From: Rhabditoides inermis
Taxonomy: Eukaryota > Nematoda > Chromadorea > Rhabditida > Rhabditidae
Direction: 5' to 3'
Length of the DNA stretch: 64,000 bases
Assembly: GCA_963966185.1 (NCBI GenBank)
Contig: CAWZYM010000252.1
Coordinates: 269,501-333,500, forward strand
The notes under the pieces are model-generated. The model did no database searches. It was not told the origin of the DNA and saw nothing but the letters and a program-made list of their open reading frames with translations. Positions 1-10,980 of this stretch are shown here, in pieces. Each line of letters begins with the position of its first letter. Position 1 is the stretch's first letter. The translations under genes were made by a program, and so were the position numbers.

Positions 1-2120
1 CATTCGTCGACCTCCCTTCTGAGTCGCTCTATTTCTTCCACAGACGGAAGAGTGTCGGCTACCATCTCGAACACGGCCGGGTCACAGCAAAGAAACAACT
101 TTGCATCACCACTTGCAACGTGCTCCTGAGTTGAAAAAATGGCAGGTTTATAGTCGACAAGAGGTATGCCCTACCTGTACAAATCGCTTGTCTCTCAGAA
201 GCTGGTCCAGAGTGTCGATACTCGTTCGTGCAAATCGACCGGCTTTCGACCGCGGGAGGTTTGGCAACGTCTTCTTCAGATCCGCCACCTGTATGTATCG
301 CGATTAGCAATATTATAAAATAATTGTTCATCTACACACACCTGTGTCGGCAAGACATGGGCACTTGACAGATTGAGTGCGCTCGTCGCCGCCTTCACAC
401 TGCCTCCGGCATCGTACAGTGCAGACTCAGTCATCATCTGATGTGGCAGAAATGAAAAATTGGGAACATAACAGAGAGAAGATGAGAGGGGTACCTTCAT
501 CGCTCCTCCCATCCGAACAAAGGCTCCCGTCCCATTACTCTTCTTATTGCCGTTCTCAACCAGAGAAACGGAGTGTCCGTCGGCACAGTAGTAGTATGTG
601 ATGAAACCGATTCCGACTCGCTCTCCGTCCCGAGACAGATGTGCTACCTCAAACAATACAATTCCAAACAGTAACACGCTAACTCGTAACCCGGCCGTAA
701 CTCGGTAACACGCTTACCTTCTTCTTCAAACGAGGATCACGAGGCAATGTGTAGGAGGTGATGTTCAGTTGGTAGCTCGACACTGCCGTCAAGAAGACAT
801 CACCGTCCTCTAGTCGAAACGGATATCTTCTCGTCTTGCTTTTCTGGACTGTAAACATATCATAGATAGCATATATCACATACACTTACTTTGTCCATGT
901 ACGTCTTTTCCAGTCCACGGAGACAACGCGTCGCTCCTCAAATCCTGTGCGTCCACCGAACCATCGATGAAGTAGGTGAATGTGCCCTGGCCCGTGATCA
1001 GAGGAGGCACGGCGGGAGAACAGCTGTTCAGGATCCCTCTGGCTGACCTATATGACATAATTGATTGAAGGATGACCGGAGTGTTCAGACAGCGACATGA
1101 ATATTTGCCAGTGGCGTTACCGCCCTGTCTTGCCTATTATTAGATATATAGATTACTAGATTGCATCACTCAATAGAAAAGTTTCCTTTAGTCGTTTAAC
1201 AACTTACAGTTCATTGGGGATCTCCGGATCCAGAAGAGCTGCAATCATCTTCTTAGAATCAGACAGCGCGTTCCACGTTCCATGAGAGCCCTCGAGATAC
1301 ATACAACCTTCTTCTCCGACACCACACTTGTAAAACTGAAAAAAATAACTTGACGTCAGTGCCTAACAAATACACAAAAAACGTAGTTTTTTTGTTGTTG
1401 AAATGCAGTACCTGGAATGGCTGAAGGTTATTCGATGAAAACATCACGCTGTCTTCCTCCGGGCAGTTCACATCTTCCTGTAAAGGTTAATAGTTTATCA
1501 ATGAAAAATTAACCAAAGTACATACATTCACATACCTGAACGAAGTCATTGACGAAACTGTTCAGCGGGAGCAGCGAATCGGCGAGCTCTTCCTGCCAGT
1601 CCCCCTCTTCATAGAGATCGTTGGTCATTTCTTCGGTCTCCAACACGAGGCTGGCACTTTCGGGGTGACCCTCAGTCTGCAGTGTGTTATTCTGGACTGT
1701 TCCCATCCCTAGTTCGTCCTCTGCGTCACACAAGACCAGCGACGGTCTCGTCTCTTCGGGCGATTCGGTGACGAGTTTCTCGCGAACAGTCGGTTGTACT
1801 TGATCAGACTCACGCGAGCGACTCCTCTTGCGGTCGCGCGAACCGTGGTGGTCACGCGAGCGATTCCTCTTGCGGTCGCGCGAACCGTGGTGGTCACGCG
1901 AGCGACTCCTCTTGCGGTCGCGCGAACCGTGGTGGTCACGCGAGCGACTCCTCTTGCGGTCGCGCGAACCGTGGTGGTCACGCGAGCGACTCCTCTGACG
2001 GTGACGGGACTTCTCTCTGCTCATGCTGCGCCTGTTCTCTTTCTTCTTCTCCTTCTCCTTCTTGTGCCGATGGCGTTTCTCCGAGCGATCTCGCCTCACA
2101 TTCGCGTCTTCGTAGTCCAT
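1..2120 (-). CDS. SR-domain protein with unrecognised C-terminal region (3' end outside window)
   Basis: Exons (complement) read as 1536-2120, 1412-1477, 1208-1335, 890-1047, 718-848, 495-647, 342-437, 175-288 and 1-125; all junctions are GT-AG with matching phase. The start MDYED at 2120 lies directly after a TTTCAG acceptor, so trans-splicing or a 5'UTR intron is likely. Residues about 1-110 are highly basic, Arg/Ser-rich, with a tandem SRDHHGSRDRKRSR repeat as in splicing-related SR proteins. The rest (about 350 residues so far) contains GTWNALSDSKK, FTYFIDGSVDAQDLR, a TLPRDPRLKK stretch and a final helical part, and matches no family I can name. A nuclear RNA-processing role is an inference from the SR domain only. 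The exons could belong to two genes, but phase continuity argues for one. The gene runs off the left edge. Confidence 0.72.
1817..1990 (-). repeat. 42-bp coding minisatellite in the SR domain
   Basis: About four tandem copies of a 42-bp unit encode the 14-residue SR repeat. The unit length is a multiple of three, so copy-number change keeps the frame. The copies are almost identical, pointing to recent expansion. The low-complexity unit leaves other frames open too; those are not genes. Confidence 0.9.
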
Positions 2121-2145
2121 CCTGAAATAACTACTGTACTGCAAT

Positions 2146-3058
2146 AGTTTTAAACGTGGAAATGCGAGGTGGACCGGTTAGCGTACAAAATAATTAGAGG
2201 AAAACGGCGAAAGAAAATATTGTGAACTCGCAAAACCACGATTGTTCAAAGGCTTTGATGCAGTATATTACTATAACTTATCGGTATACTACTCACTATA
2301 AAGAATTATTGCGTACTAAACAAGAAAACAAACGAAAAACAGAAAAAGAGAGAAAGAAAATCACAAAACATAAATTGATTATGAAAAAAGTTCACGCGAT
2401 TGCTTTCGAAAAGCGCTGGAAAAACGTTTCGCAATCACGTGGTGTCGTGGTGTCGACACTCGGTGTCGTGGTGTCGACACCTGGTGTCATGGTGTCAACA
2501 CCATGGTGTCGTGGTGTCATGGTGTCGACACCTGGTGTTGTGGTGTCGACACCATGGTGTCGTGGTGTCGTAGTGTCTGGTGTCTGGTGTCATGGTGTCT
2601 GGTGTTAATTCCTAATTACCACAAATTTTTAACGGTACATGCACTCGCGATATAACATGATAACTAGTGAAGAATGGCTAGTTTACTCGTAGTAGAATTT
2701 CATTTCGACTAGCTAGTAACTTGCTAGGTAATGGAACTGCTTAGGAGATGAAGGGAAGAAAAGAGAAATTTGTAACGTGTGTAGCGCGCGTCTATGAGCG
2801 ACCGGCAGGCGCGTGAGCAATTCGACCAAGCTATTTCGACGGTTTCTAATTTAGATACATTCCTATATAACACAACATTGTTCGGCAACACATGATCTAT
2901 CAGTTTCAAAAAAGCGGGAATCACAGAAACTATTTTATAATTTCAAACTAGTGAATATTACTATGTAGTATTGTTGTATGAGTTATTTGTATTTTCAATC
3001 ATGACATTCTGACTAGTGAGTTTGTATTATGTATGTTTTATTTTCGTAATTCACCAAT
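2146..3058. other. Intergenic spacer with a short minisatellite
   Basis: No gene is seen. Apart from the TGGTGTCG array listed separately, the stretch is AT-rich without coding signal. Confidence 0.6.
2440..2605. repeat. TGGTGTCG-type minisatellite
   Basis: Irregular tandem array of GGTGTCGTGGTGTCGACACC-like units. Each unit contains the palindrome GGTGTCGACACC. The apparent ORF through it is a product of the repeat. Confidence 0.9.
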
Positions 3059-3480
3059 GTGAAAAAATTTCTTCGAAATTTGAGAAAAGGACATCCATTC
3101 TCTTTCTAAAAGTACGTAAGTAAAGAGAAGAGGTTTGTCTGGATCTGATTCAACAAAAGCACATGCATAAAATATCTTTTCAGCTGACTAAAATATCAAA
3201 ACAAAACTGCTCTTTCGAATTTATGAAAATATAGAACATAAATATTATGCAATATAATAATTTATTTATAGTGAATAATAATAAAAATTTGGCCTATTTC
3301 ACAGTCACCTTACAATATATATTTTTAATGTTTAAAAACACATTTCAGAGTGATTCGAAAGAGCAGGTTTGTTTTGATATTTTAGTCAGCTGCAAAAAGA
3401 TATTTTATGCATGTGCTTTTGTTGAATCAGATCCAGACAAACCTCTTCTCTTTACTTACGTACTTTTAGAAAGAGAATAC
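3059..3480. mobile_element. Foldback MITE, family A copy 1 (truncated at right end)
   Basis: Two arms of about 130 bp (about 3089-3220 and 3350-3480) are near-perfect inverted complements around an AT-rich loop. Shared arm landmarks are GGACATCCATTC, TAAAAGTACGTAAG, AGAAGAGGTTTGTCTGG and GCACATGCATAAAATATC. There is no ORF. Related copies lie near 32.35-32.47 kb and 61.03-61.26 kb. Those copies show the full element continues past GTCCTTTTC; here the right arm stops short where the lipase exon begins. Confidence 0.85.
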
Positions 3481-3498
3481 ATACAATATATAGCAATT

Positions 3499-4210
3499 CA
3501 GATTCGCCATTTTATTCAGTCCGTGTATGCTTACACTGGAAAGAAGGTGGACATTCTTGCGTATTCTATGGGAAGCCCTATTGCTAGACAGGTAACAGTG
3601 TCCGAACGATAGTCATCTATGACCATTCAGGCTATTCTCGGTGGCAAGTGCATGGATACTCACGAACAGCTCGGCCCTGTTATAACACACATGGTCAGCA
3701 CCTTCGTCTCCGTCGTTGGTGAGTCATGTTTTCACTTGGTACATAATGTTGAGTCGGATAGCGACGCCTTTCTCCTGGAAATGAATGATTGTAGTGTGTG
3801 TGATATTGGTCAGGCGCTAACGACGGCACAACCTTCTGCACCAAGCCGCGTCCGGGCACGTGTGATCCAATCAATGGACTCTACTGCCAAAGCGAGTTCA
3901 TTAAAAATATCAACCACAGGTGGGTGACATTGTAAAGGTACTACTTCTGATAGGAATCCGTTTCAGAAGTCACTACGAGGGTCAGTACGTCTACACGATT
4001 CGCTCGACAACGGATCGGATAATTGGAAACGCGTGTGGCAAAAACGGGTCGATCAAGGCAGCTGACGGAGACTATGTGGTGAGAATGATATGTAATATTT
4101 TGGTTAATTGGACTGGATGATGGTAATGTTTTCAGGTGAGCTTTTCACACCAGGATACCGTGTACAAGACACAGGAATTGCAATATAACATCATCTCGCT
4201 ACATCCATGA
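3499..4210 (+). pseudogene. Class-2 lipase (lips-type), 5'-truncated
   Basis: Exons about 3499-3594, 3640-3716, 3824-3919, 3968-4078 and 4136-4210 join in phase with GT-AG introns. The product contains the nucleophile elbow AYSMGSPIAR, then AILGGKC, GTTFCTKPRPGTCDP, a segment with STTDRIIGNACG and a C-terminal FSHQDT. This matches the C-terminal half of nematode secreted class-2 lipases (alpha/beta hydrolase; Ser in YSMG, with Asp and His supplied by the later segments). The N-terminal half of about 150 residues, including the signal peptide, is absent. Immediately upstream lies the foldback MITE instead. No frameshift or stop lies inside the remaining exons, so truncation by insertion or rearrangement is the best reading; distant 5' exons beyond the MITE cannot be excluded. 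Confidence 0.72.
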
Positions 4211-4662
4211 ATACGCCTAATACATCATGAATTCGTTGTTTGTACATAAAACAAATGATTGTATCGAATTGAACAAAAGTGTTGTCGTACGCGTAATATA
4301 CAGATGTGTCCACGTCCAGTCCAACTACCATTTTTGGCCGAATTTGGCCAAATTCGACCAAATCGTACGCAAAGCCCATTCTCGGGTCTTCGTTGAACTA
4401 CAGTGCTCTAGTTTAGTGAAAGTGAATACTCTACGAGTGATCTGCATAGTTGAAACAAAATGTTTCCGAACGCTTGATTTCGCACATCTGATTTCTACCC
4501 ATTCCGTCGGAACGGAGAGACTCGCTACTGACGAGCAAGTAGGGAAAATCAGCTATCAGCGGCGTCTCTGTGCAATCGGTACAGCTTCTGGGCGACAGTA
4601 TTCAACAGAAGAACACAGATCAATTGTTATCGATCAACCCACGCACAGAAACACCGCTTATT
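4211..4662. other. Sp spacer between lipase remnant and LTR element
   Basis: No supported gene. Short imperfect palindromes occur around 4330-4365 (TTTGGCCGAATTTGGCC). Confidence 0.5.
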
Positions 4663-4666
4663 GCCC

Positions 4667-4868
4667 CGTAATCGGATGAATAGTCCGATCCTTCTCCTCC
4701 CCAATATAGACCGAAACTCACATGATGTGCATGAGTTTATTCTGCGGATTAGATGGCATATCTCGCAGTCGGCCCCGCGCACTCCCGCCAGCCCGTTATA
4801 TAGGCGCGGCAGGGTGGGCGGAGCCTCCCACAACACACAATCCTACAAACGCATCTACACACACAACG
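4667..4868 (-). repeat. 3' LTR of the small LTR element
   Basis: Copy of the 202-bp repeat. On the minus strand it starts CGTTGTGTGTG and ends GATTACG. A TATA-like box CCTATATAACGG lies in its middle, consistent with a promoter in the LTR. Confidence 0.88.
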
Positions 4869-4880
4869 TCCCCCCTCCTT
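4869..4880 (-). promoter_or_regulatory. Polypurine tract
   Basis: On the minus strand AAGGAGGGGGGA ends exactly at the first base of the 3' LTR, where plus-strand priming is expected in LTR retrotransposons. Confidence 0.8.
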
Positions 4881-5905
4881 ACAAGATGAAAGCTCCGGCT
4901 CATCTAAGAACCGGGGTGGGGGAAGTGTGGGGGAGACGTCTCTCAACAATGTAATATCTAACGAAGGGTCTACACAACTATTCAAAAGTGAATCCGACTG
5001 CGCTATCTTTTTGTATCAGTCAATTTGTCAATTCGGGTCTTGGCTCGTGTTCTTGCTAGAGACACCATTGTATGCTACTTTGTCAGGAGGCCGTGTGGCT
5101 CTTCCTAGTACCCTGACATCTACTGTAAAATGGTGCGACACGGCTCACCAGAAGGGATTCTCTCCTAGTCGACGTGCAGTTGCCCTCGTGGTCGTCGAAA
5201 TCCCGGCGACAGCAGGCGGCGGACTCCATAGCGGCTCCTTGGCGGCAGAGAATAAGTGGTATCGGCGGGTCAGCGGCGCTCCTTGGCTGCGGCAGACGTC
5301 GGTGTGGCCAGCCTGTCCCTCTTCCATTGAGGCGGCTCTCGGCTCATCACATTTCCAAGTCTATTGTAGACTATTGCTCGATCCACTACCTGGACTCCTG
5401 TGTCCTCGGGCGGAGTTGCGTCAGCGGCTGTCCTGCCAGCCTTCGACTCCCTGAGAGAGTCTTCTCCAATTCATCACGCGCGGGCGCGAGCTTTCGCGTA
5501 TTGGGTGCGAGCAGCTGTCGTCTCCCTACGCGACTGAGTATTGATGAATGTGTGAGTCGATGCGGCGATAGCGGGTTGCAGTGTTGTACTCGCGTCATCG
5601 ATTTCGTAAAGCAGCATCCAATGAAGCTATGTTGCCACGGCACGAGACGATTCGGGGACAGAAAGAAGGTCACCAGTCTCCTTTTCTGGATCGAAGGAAG
5701 CCTCGAGCGATGTTGGACTGCTGCGGCTGCGACGGCGGATCGAAAAGCGATGGAAGAACAGCTCGACGAGTCGACAGAAACGAATTCAGAATGCGGCAAC
5801 AATGAAATATAGTCGGGAATATAGAATCCGTTGTCGCAGGGCCGATAGGAATATAAAGGGGAGAAGGAACTGATGGTGTAGCGGTAGCAATATACGGCGA
5901 AAGTT

Positions 5906-5926
5906 CATTTCGAGCCGGGACATCCA
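5906..5926 (-). promoter_or_regulatory. Putative primer-binding site
   Basis: On the minus strand TGGATGTCCCGGCTCGAA begins immediately after the 5' LTR. TGG pairs with a tRNA CCA end, and CCGGCTCGAA resembles the complement of a T-arm. The spacing is shorter than a full tRNA 3' end, so the primer tRNA is not assigned. Confidence 0.55.
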
Positions 5927-6128
5927 CGTAATCGGATGAATAGTCCGATCCTTCTCCTCCCCAATATAGACCGAAACTCACATGATGTGCATGAGTTTAT
6001 TCTGCGGATTAGATGGCATATCTCGCAGTCGGCCCCGCGCACTCCCGCCAGCCCGTTATATAGGCGCGGCAGGGTGGGCGGAGCCTCCCACAACACACAA
6101 TCCTACAAACGCATCTACACACACAACG
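5927..6128 (-). repeat. 5' LTR of the small LTR element
   Basis: Second copy of the 202-bp repeat, exactly 1260 bp from the first. It carries the same TATA-like box and is the transcription-initiating LTR in the proposed orientation. Confidence 0.88.
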
Positions 6129-6133
6129 GCCCC

Positions 6134-7225
6134 TCTGGCTCGCCGATCGCGTGGATGTGCAATTGTCAGTCTTGCGAGTCAGAAAGAAGGTATTCGAAAA
6201 TATTTTCAATTGTAATTAACTATGCAGTTTGATAGACCACTCGTCGCATACCATCAGTTCCACTAAACTAGAGCTATGTCTGATCGGAGACCCGAGAAAG
6301 AGCACCGTTTTCATCGTCACGAAACGAAGAACCAACTCTAGTAGCTCTCGATTGATTATGTGAAACACTCACGATCCCTGGACTTCTTCGAAACGGTTTG
6401 AAAATCACACCTTAACTGCGCATGGTTGGAGAGTGAAAGCGATGGGCGATAGCCAATCGAGTTCCGAGGCCGAGTCATAGTGAAGTTTAGAGCAACTGCG
6501 AGTTGAGCCGGGATAGACAATGCGTGACCGCAGGTCTGAATGCATCTCATGTTTAACTGACGCAAACTGTGTATGTTTTGTTTTGAAAATTTAACAAAAA
6601 CACACGAATACACGAAGAAGCATACAGTGTGCACTCTTATTTTGTAGTAAAAAAATTTTGGTAATGTGACTGGCTAGTTTATGAGCAGATAAATGTTTTT
6701 TTATGTTGTCGTTCTATGAAAATTAGTTATGATTTTTCGCTTTTTTCAACATCATCACATCATATCTTTGCTTCAAATCTGACCTTGCAAGTCGGTTCCA
6801 CTGCCAACTCGTGTCTCAACGCTTCCGTGCGCGCCCAATCTGGCGTGGCGCGGGCTCGCCTTCTTCTGCGCTCCATCAACACATGCGACGTTCATCTCGT
6901 TTTTCAAAACATATGTGCTACCCGTTGTTGAGTTCGCTTCTTCGTTCTGGAGTCCACACTTAGTGAAAGACGCAACCCTAATTCACTTTTTTATTGTTGG
7001 AAAAGCATTTGTCTCATCATGACAAGTCTACTGCAATTCCAATTGTTCTCAGCCGTAAACAAGTCAAAGTCTTGAATTATAACGACTGTGAGAACTTGAG
7101 ATTAGTCCGACTGGTGTGCTATAGAAGTACACCAGTCAGTTTTCAAAACAGTAAGTAAGAAAAGTCTTAATTCACAGTGTCTTGGCAACACGCTTGAAAA
7201 AAAAACTTAGACTCCTTCAAAGTTG
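6134..7225. other. Intergenic, nothing recognised
   Basis: AT-rich sequence without a supported exon, RNA gene or clear repeat. Confidence 0.5.
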
Positions 7226-7228
7226 CAG

Positions 7229-7350
7229 GCAGACTGTTCCATAGCCTTCTACGGCAGACTGTTCCATAGCCTTCTACGGCAGACTGTTCCATAGCCTTCT
7301 ACGGCAGACTGTTCCATAGCCTTCTACGGCAGACTGTTCCATAGCCTTCT
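7229..7350. repeat. 25-bp tandem repeat (5 copies)
   Basis: Five direct copies of AGACTGTTCCATAGCCTTCT plus ACGGC, with exact 25-bp spacing and no spacers. The unit lies at the 3' terminus of the RT remnant next to it: read on the minus strand one frame gives RRLWNSLP, a sequence typical of the C-terminus of such reverse transcriptases. The array is therefore a local expansion inside the dead element. Confidence 0.93.
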
Positions 7351-8060
7351 CAACTCGTTCACCGGGTAGTCACCACAGGTTCCATCACTTTCAGTGAGTG
7401 GCCTCCGCGCACTGTCCTTCTAACTCCACTCTCCGCCATTCGGATCAGCATTCCGTCTGAAAGCGCTCTTCTTCCGTGCACATAATTCCACATCAGCACC
7501 CTCCTTCTCTCCTTCACTGTCTCCTCTAGTTTTCTCTACTTTGCATTCTCCAGAACTGTTCTGTCCGAAGACACAAAATCGTTTTGCACCAAGCTAGCTG
7601 CATGCATGTTAATTCGTTCGAGCCCTGTCCGTCTTGTTTGCAGGAAACCATCCTTCTGCAGCATATAGCAATCCTGGTTCAATACACGCCTTGTACACTC
7701 TCTTAAAAGCGCTTTGAGGAGCCCATTTCCTCATAGTCCGTACAAGAGCTCCGATAGCCTGGCGGGCTTTCGTTACCCTCTCAGCCACGTGACCTGTGAA
7801 GTTCATCAGAGGATCAATTCAGAGGATCAAAACTCCGAGATATTTGTACTCGTTGGCACTGTCGAGTACCGTTCCACCAATATGCAGACATACATCGAAG
7901 TCTAGTTACTTCTCATAGATTCCAAGTCGCACCACTTTACACTTCCATGCGTTCAGGTTCATTCCCATGTAGGTGAAAAGTACGTCTTGTGCATTTGTCC
8001 TGTCTCGATCGGTGAGATATCGAGAAACATATACTCACTCGAATCCTATTCTACCGCGTG
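7350..8060 (-). pseudogene. Non-LTR retrotransposon reverse transcriptase, 3' remnant
   Basis: The minus strand encodes, with in-frame stops, a string of segments typical of the RT thumb and C-terminal part of non-LTR elements: YMGMNLNAWKCKVVRLG, EYKYLGVLI, NFTGHVAERVTKARQAIG, YKACIEPGLLYAAEGWF, RRRVLMWNYVHGRR and GGHSLKVMEP. Stops and a lost catalytic region (no YADD box in range) mark it as a dead 5'-truncated copy. Clade is not certain. The coding segment grades into the 25-bp tandem array. Confidence 0.85.
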
Positions 8061-8182
8061 TACCCTTCCGATGCATAATACCCTGCTGTTGTGTTGTCTA
8101 GTTTGTGTCGTTCGTTATGTGTGTGTACGCCCGCACTGTCTTGGCGTGTCGCTGAACTTCGGCTGAAATCTGGTGGTTCCCA

Positions 8183-8427
8183 ATCTCACGGTCGCTGGTT
8201 CGATCCCCCTCGGAGTCAACCATTCTTGCGAAATTCACCAAGCCCCTGTGGTGTGGCAATCCACTCTCATGGTAGCCAGAAGGCGTCACAGCACCATCTA
8301 CGGACTCAAGAACGGAACTCAAGACGTCCGACGCCATCCAACCCAACTACCTCTGCTGACGTCGTCGTAATCCAAGAACCCTATCTTGTTCTCGACTAGG
8401 AGGACCCCGGATTCAACCGGCTAAATA
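8183..8427 (+). mobile_element. tRNA-derived SINE, family A copy 1
   Basis: Shares a long collinear sequence with 11880-12057 and the reverse complement of 42620-42896. It includes a Pol III B-box (GGTTCGATCCCC at about 8199), a body (GGCAATCCACTCTCATGG, AAGGCGTCACAGCACCATC) and the shared end GACCCCGGATTCAACCGGCTAAA. The 5' tRNA-like half is eroded; it is best preserved in the 42.6 kb copy. Confidence 0.85.
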
Positions 8428-9377
8428 TGAGTAATTATTTTCATTTTTCTGACCGACATTTCATGTTGGTCAGAAAAAGATCAAAGTCTATCAGTACATA
8501 AGGGATCTTTATTATAAATCTTTCTACTGTTCTACTACTACTTATACTTTCTTATGTTCATAAAAGGCGCTCATATATCATATGCTCATATAAAACTACC
8601 GCGCGCCTCCGTTGATAAGTATAGTACATACGTGATAATTATTATATTTCTACATTTATTACTAATTTGTATTTTCATGAGGAATATCAGACAAAAGAAC
8701 TAGGTAAGATTACATGTAATTAACTACGCACACATCCGGTTTCGGTCCCTTGCACCAGACCGAATAAGTGATCCTACCGGCCGGGACGATCATCAGTGAT
8801 GAGCCGACAGGACAGGGGCAATGAATTTTGACTTGATATCATAGGGGCATTGATTATTGTAACGTCTTCAAACAAAAACTGTGACTGAAAGTGGTGGGAG
8901 GGGGGAAACCGCACAAGTGTGCTCGGTGTTAGACTTTATGTCCCATTAGGATTTTCTTGAGTGAGGTGGCTGTTTTGTAGTGCATAGTGATTTGTTTCAC
9001 GACTTTTTTCTCTGTCAGCAAGTCTACGAATCGTTATTCCCTTATATATTCGCGGAGAAGAGAGGTAGACGTGTAGAAGGTTAAAAAAGTGGAATTCCTG
9101 TATTTGCAGGACGAGGCATTTCAGATGAGTTAGAGATCATAGCTATTTGGGCACTCATGAGTTCTTTGAAAAAAAAAGAGACAAACATAAGCTATCGAGG
9201 ATTTGTAGTTGTCTGCCGGCCGTGCAATTTCATCCTTTCACAGTTCACACTAACTGGTTCACCCGACCGCAATTGCTGTGTGTGCTGCCTAAAAAAGCTG
9301 CTGCCCAAAAAATGTGCTGCCTGAATCGGCATTCACTATTCTGAAACTATTTCTTATTCTATGACTGTAACTATTAT
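8428..9377. other. Intergenic with one hairpin
   Basis: A 16-bp perfect inverted repeat at about 8443-8479 (TTTCTGACCGACAT / ATGTTGGTCAGAAA with one wobble, 3-nt loop) stands out. No gene is supported. Confidence 0.5.
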
Positions 9378-10494
9378 ATGATCACCTATAGACCATCCAT
9401 CGACTCACGAATGTCGAATCTGTTCGGACGATGGGAGGACTGTCTGTGGAGGGAGTACGAGAAGTACAGTAGCGACAGTGACCTGGTGGTAATCGAGACT
9501 ATGTATGTGAGAGATTCAAGGCATACCCTTCATGTCAGTTCTGGATGGGGGCTTATCTTGACATGGATGTGTGCGAGGAGGAGAGCGGGCTCAATGCCAC
9601 CATTCTGCCGACGAAAATGGTGGACGAGGAAGACACAAAGTGGCACGTCATCAGCGAGGTGACTCCGCATCTTCTCATCTTTTCTCTCTCCCTCTATCTA
9701 CTCCCATATTTTTTCTCTCTTTATTTTTGTTCATATCTCTTTTTTTCTGGCCTTATTGCATAATGCATAATGATGTCTCTTACGAAACATCATTGATCGG
9801 GTTCCGAAATCGAAAAAGTTGCGGGAGCAGTTTCAAACGCTTAATCGTTACTTGTTTGACAGATGCGCGATGAGCCTTCTCACGTGGTGACCCTCGGAGT
9901 CGGCCATGATACGGTAGCCGAACAGAATATGCAGAAGGTGAGCGACAGTGAGGTGCTAAATGGTAAAGTCATCTGCGTTAACAGAACGAAAAGACAAGAT
10001 CAGAGAAATTTAGAGAGCGTTTCGGACGTGTTTGTTTGTCATAGCATAAATATGTTTGCAGCAACTCGGCGCTGTCACATTTGTGGGTGCGGAGGAGAGA
10101 AACCGCGAGCTCTACGAGGCAAGCATACATGAATAGGAAACGAGTCTGGCATTCGCTACAAGCGGATAAAACAGACTCGTTTCCTAAGGTTGCAAAGGGT
10201 CGGAAAGAGCCTCAGAAAGACCAGAAAAAAGGTCAGGAAGAGGGGTCACAGATCACAGACGCTAGGAGACTAGAAGTTTTCCGAGTCTTTCCGAGCCGCT
10301 TCTAGCTTTTATTTTATGACCCTAGCTCTGACTCTTGTCTTGGTTATTTTGAGGTTCTCTCTGACTCTTTCCAATCCTAGAAAACGGACTGAAACTTTTC
10401 GTGACCGTCTTTTTAGAAGCTAGGGACGTTCGTGCACGTTGCGGTTGGGGGCACAGCGGACAAACCACTGCACAAGTGCTCAGACATAAGAGTG

Positions 10495-10556
<62 letters not shown>

Positions 10557-10937
10557 AATCACTCACATCCAGGCCGCTACCAGTCCGAAACGGTGCGACA
10601 AATGGAGCTTTCCGAGTTTTTACAGCAATACGTGCCGGGAAAGGTGAGTCGCGTGAATGGCGATTTTACAAAGTACAAAAACTGTTTCAGATAGTGGACA
10701 ATCTGATGATTGATATCGAAGGCAGCGAGTTCGGCACCCTGCCCGCCTTCTACGAGGGAGGGGTGCTGGATAGGCAGGGGATAGTCGTGTGTCAAGCGAA
10801 CATCGAGGTGAGAGAGGGAGAAACAGTAAAAAAGAGAGAGAGAGAGAGTGAAGGGGAGAGGGAGAAATAGACAAGAAAGAAGGTGCGCGTGCGAGAGAGT
10901 GAGTGAGAGAGAGAGAAAGAGAGAAAGGGAGAGAAAG

Positions 10938-10980
<43 letters not shown>

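Larger units (their letters stand above)
4663..6133 (-). mobile_element. Small non-autonomous LTR retrotransposon (TRIM-like)
   Basis: Two direct repeats of about 202 bp bracket a 1.06 kb interior. The element is flanked by the 5-bp duplication GCCCC (4663-4667 and 6129-6133). Read on the minus strand, the 5' LTR is 5927-6128 and the 3' LTR 4667-4868. A TGG-initial putative primer-binding site abuts the 5' LTR and an uninterrupted purine tract abuts the 3' LTR. The interior has no recognisable Gag, protease, reverse transcriptase or integrase, so the element would need proteins from elsewhere. The two LTRs appear identical as read, suggesting a recent insertion. Confidence 0.88.

Noticed and set aside
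1794..2147. Plus-strand ORF through the SR repeat
   Set aside because: The 42-bp unit leaves several frames open; only the minus SR frame joins spliced exons.
2222..2608. ORF with repeated VVSTPG
   Set aside because: Artefact of the TGGTGTCG minisatellite.
4927..5812. ORFs inside the LTR element as Gag or Pol
   Set aside because: No zinc knuckle, protease, RT or integrase motif on either strand; the frames overlap each other and look like random open sequence in GC-rich DNA.
7229..7350. CRISPR-like regular repeats
   Set aside because: The 25-bp units are directly adjacent with no spacers, in a eukaryotic contig, and derive from an RT 3' end.
8098..8399. ORFs at 8.1-8.4 kb
   Set aside because: They lie across the family-A SINE.
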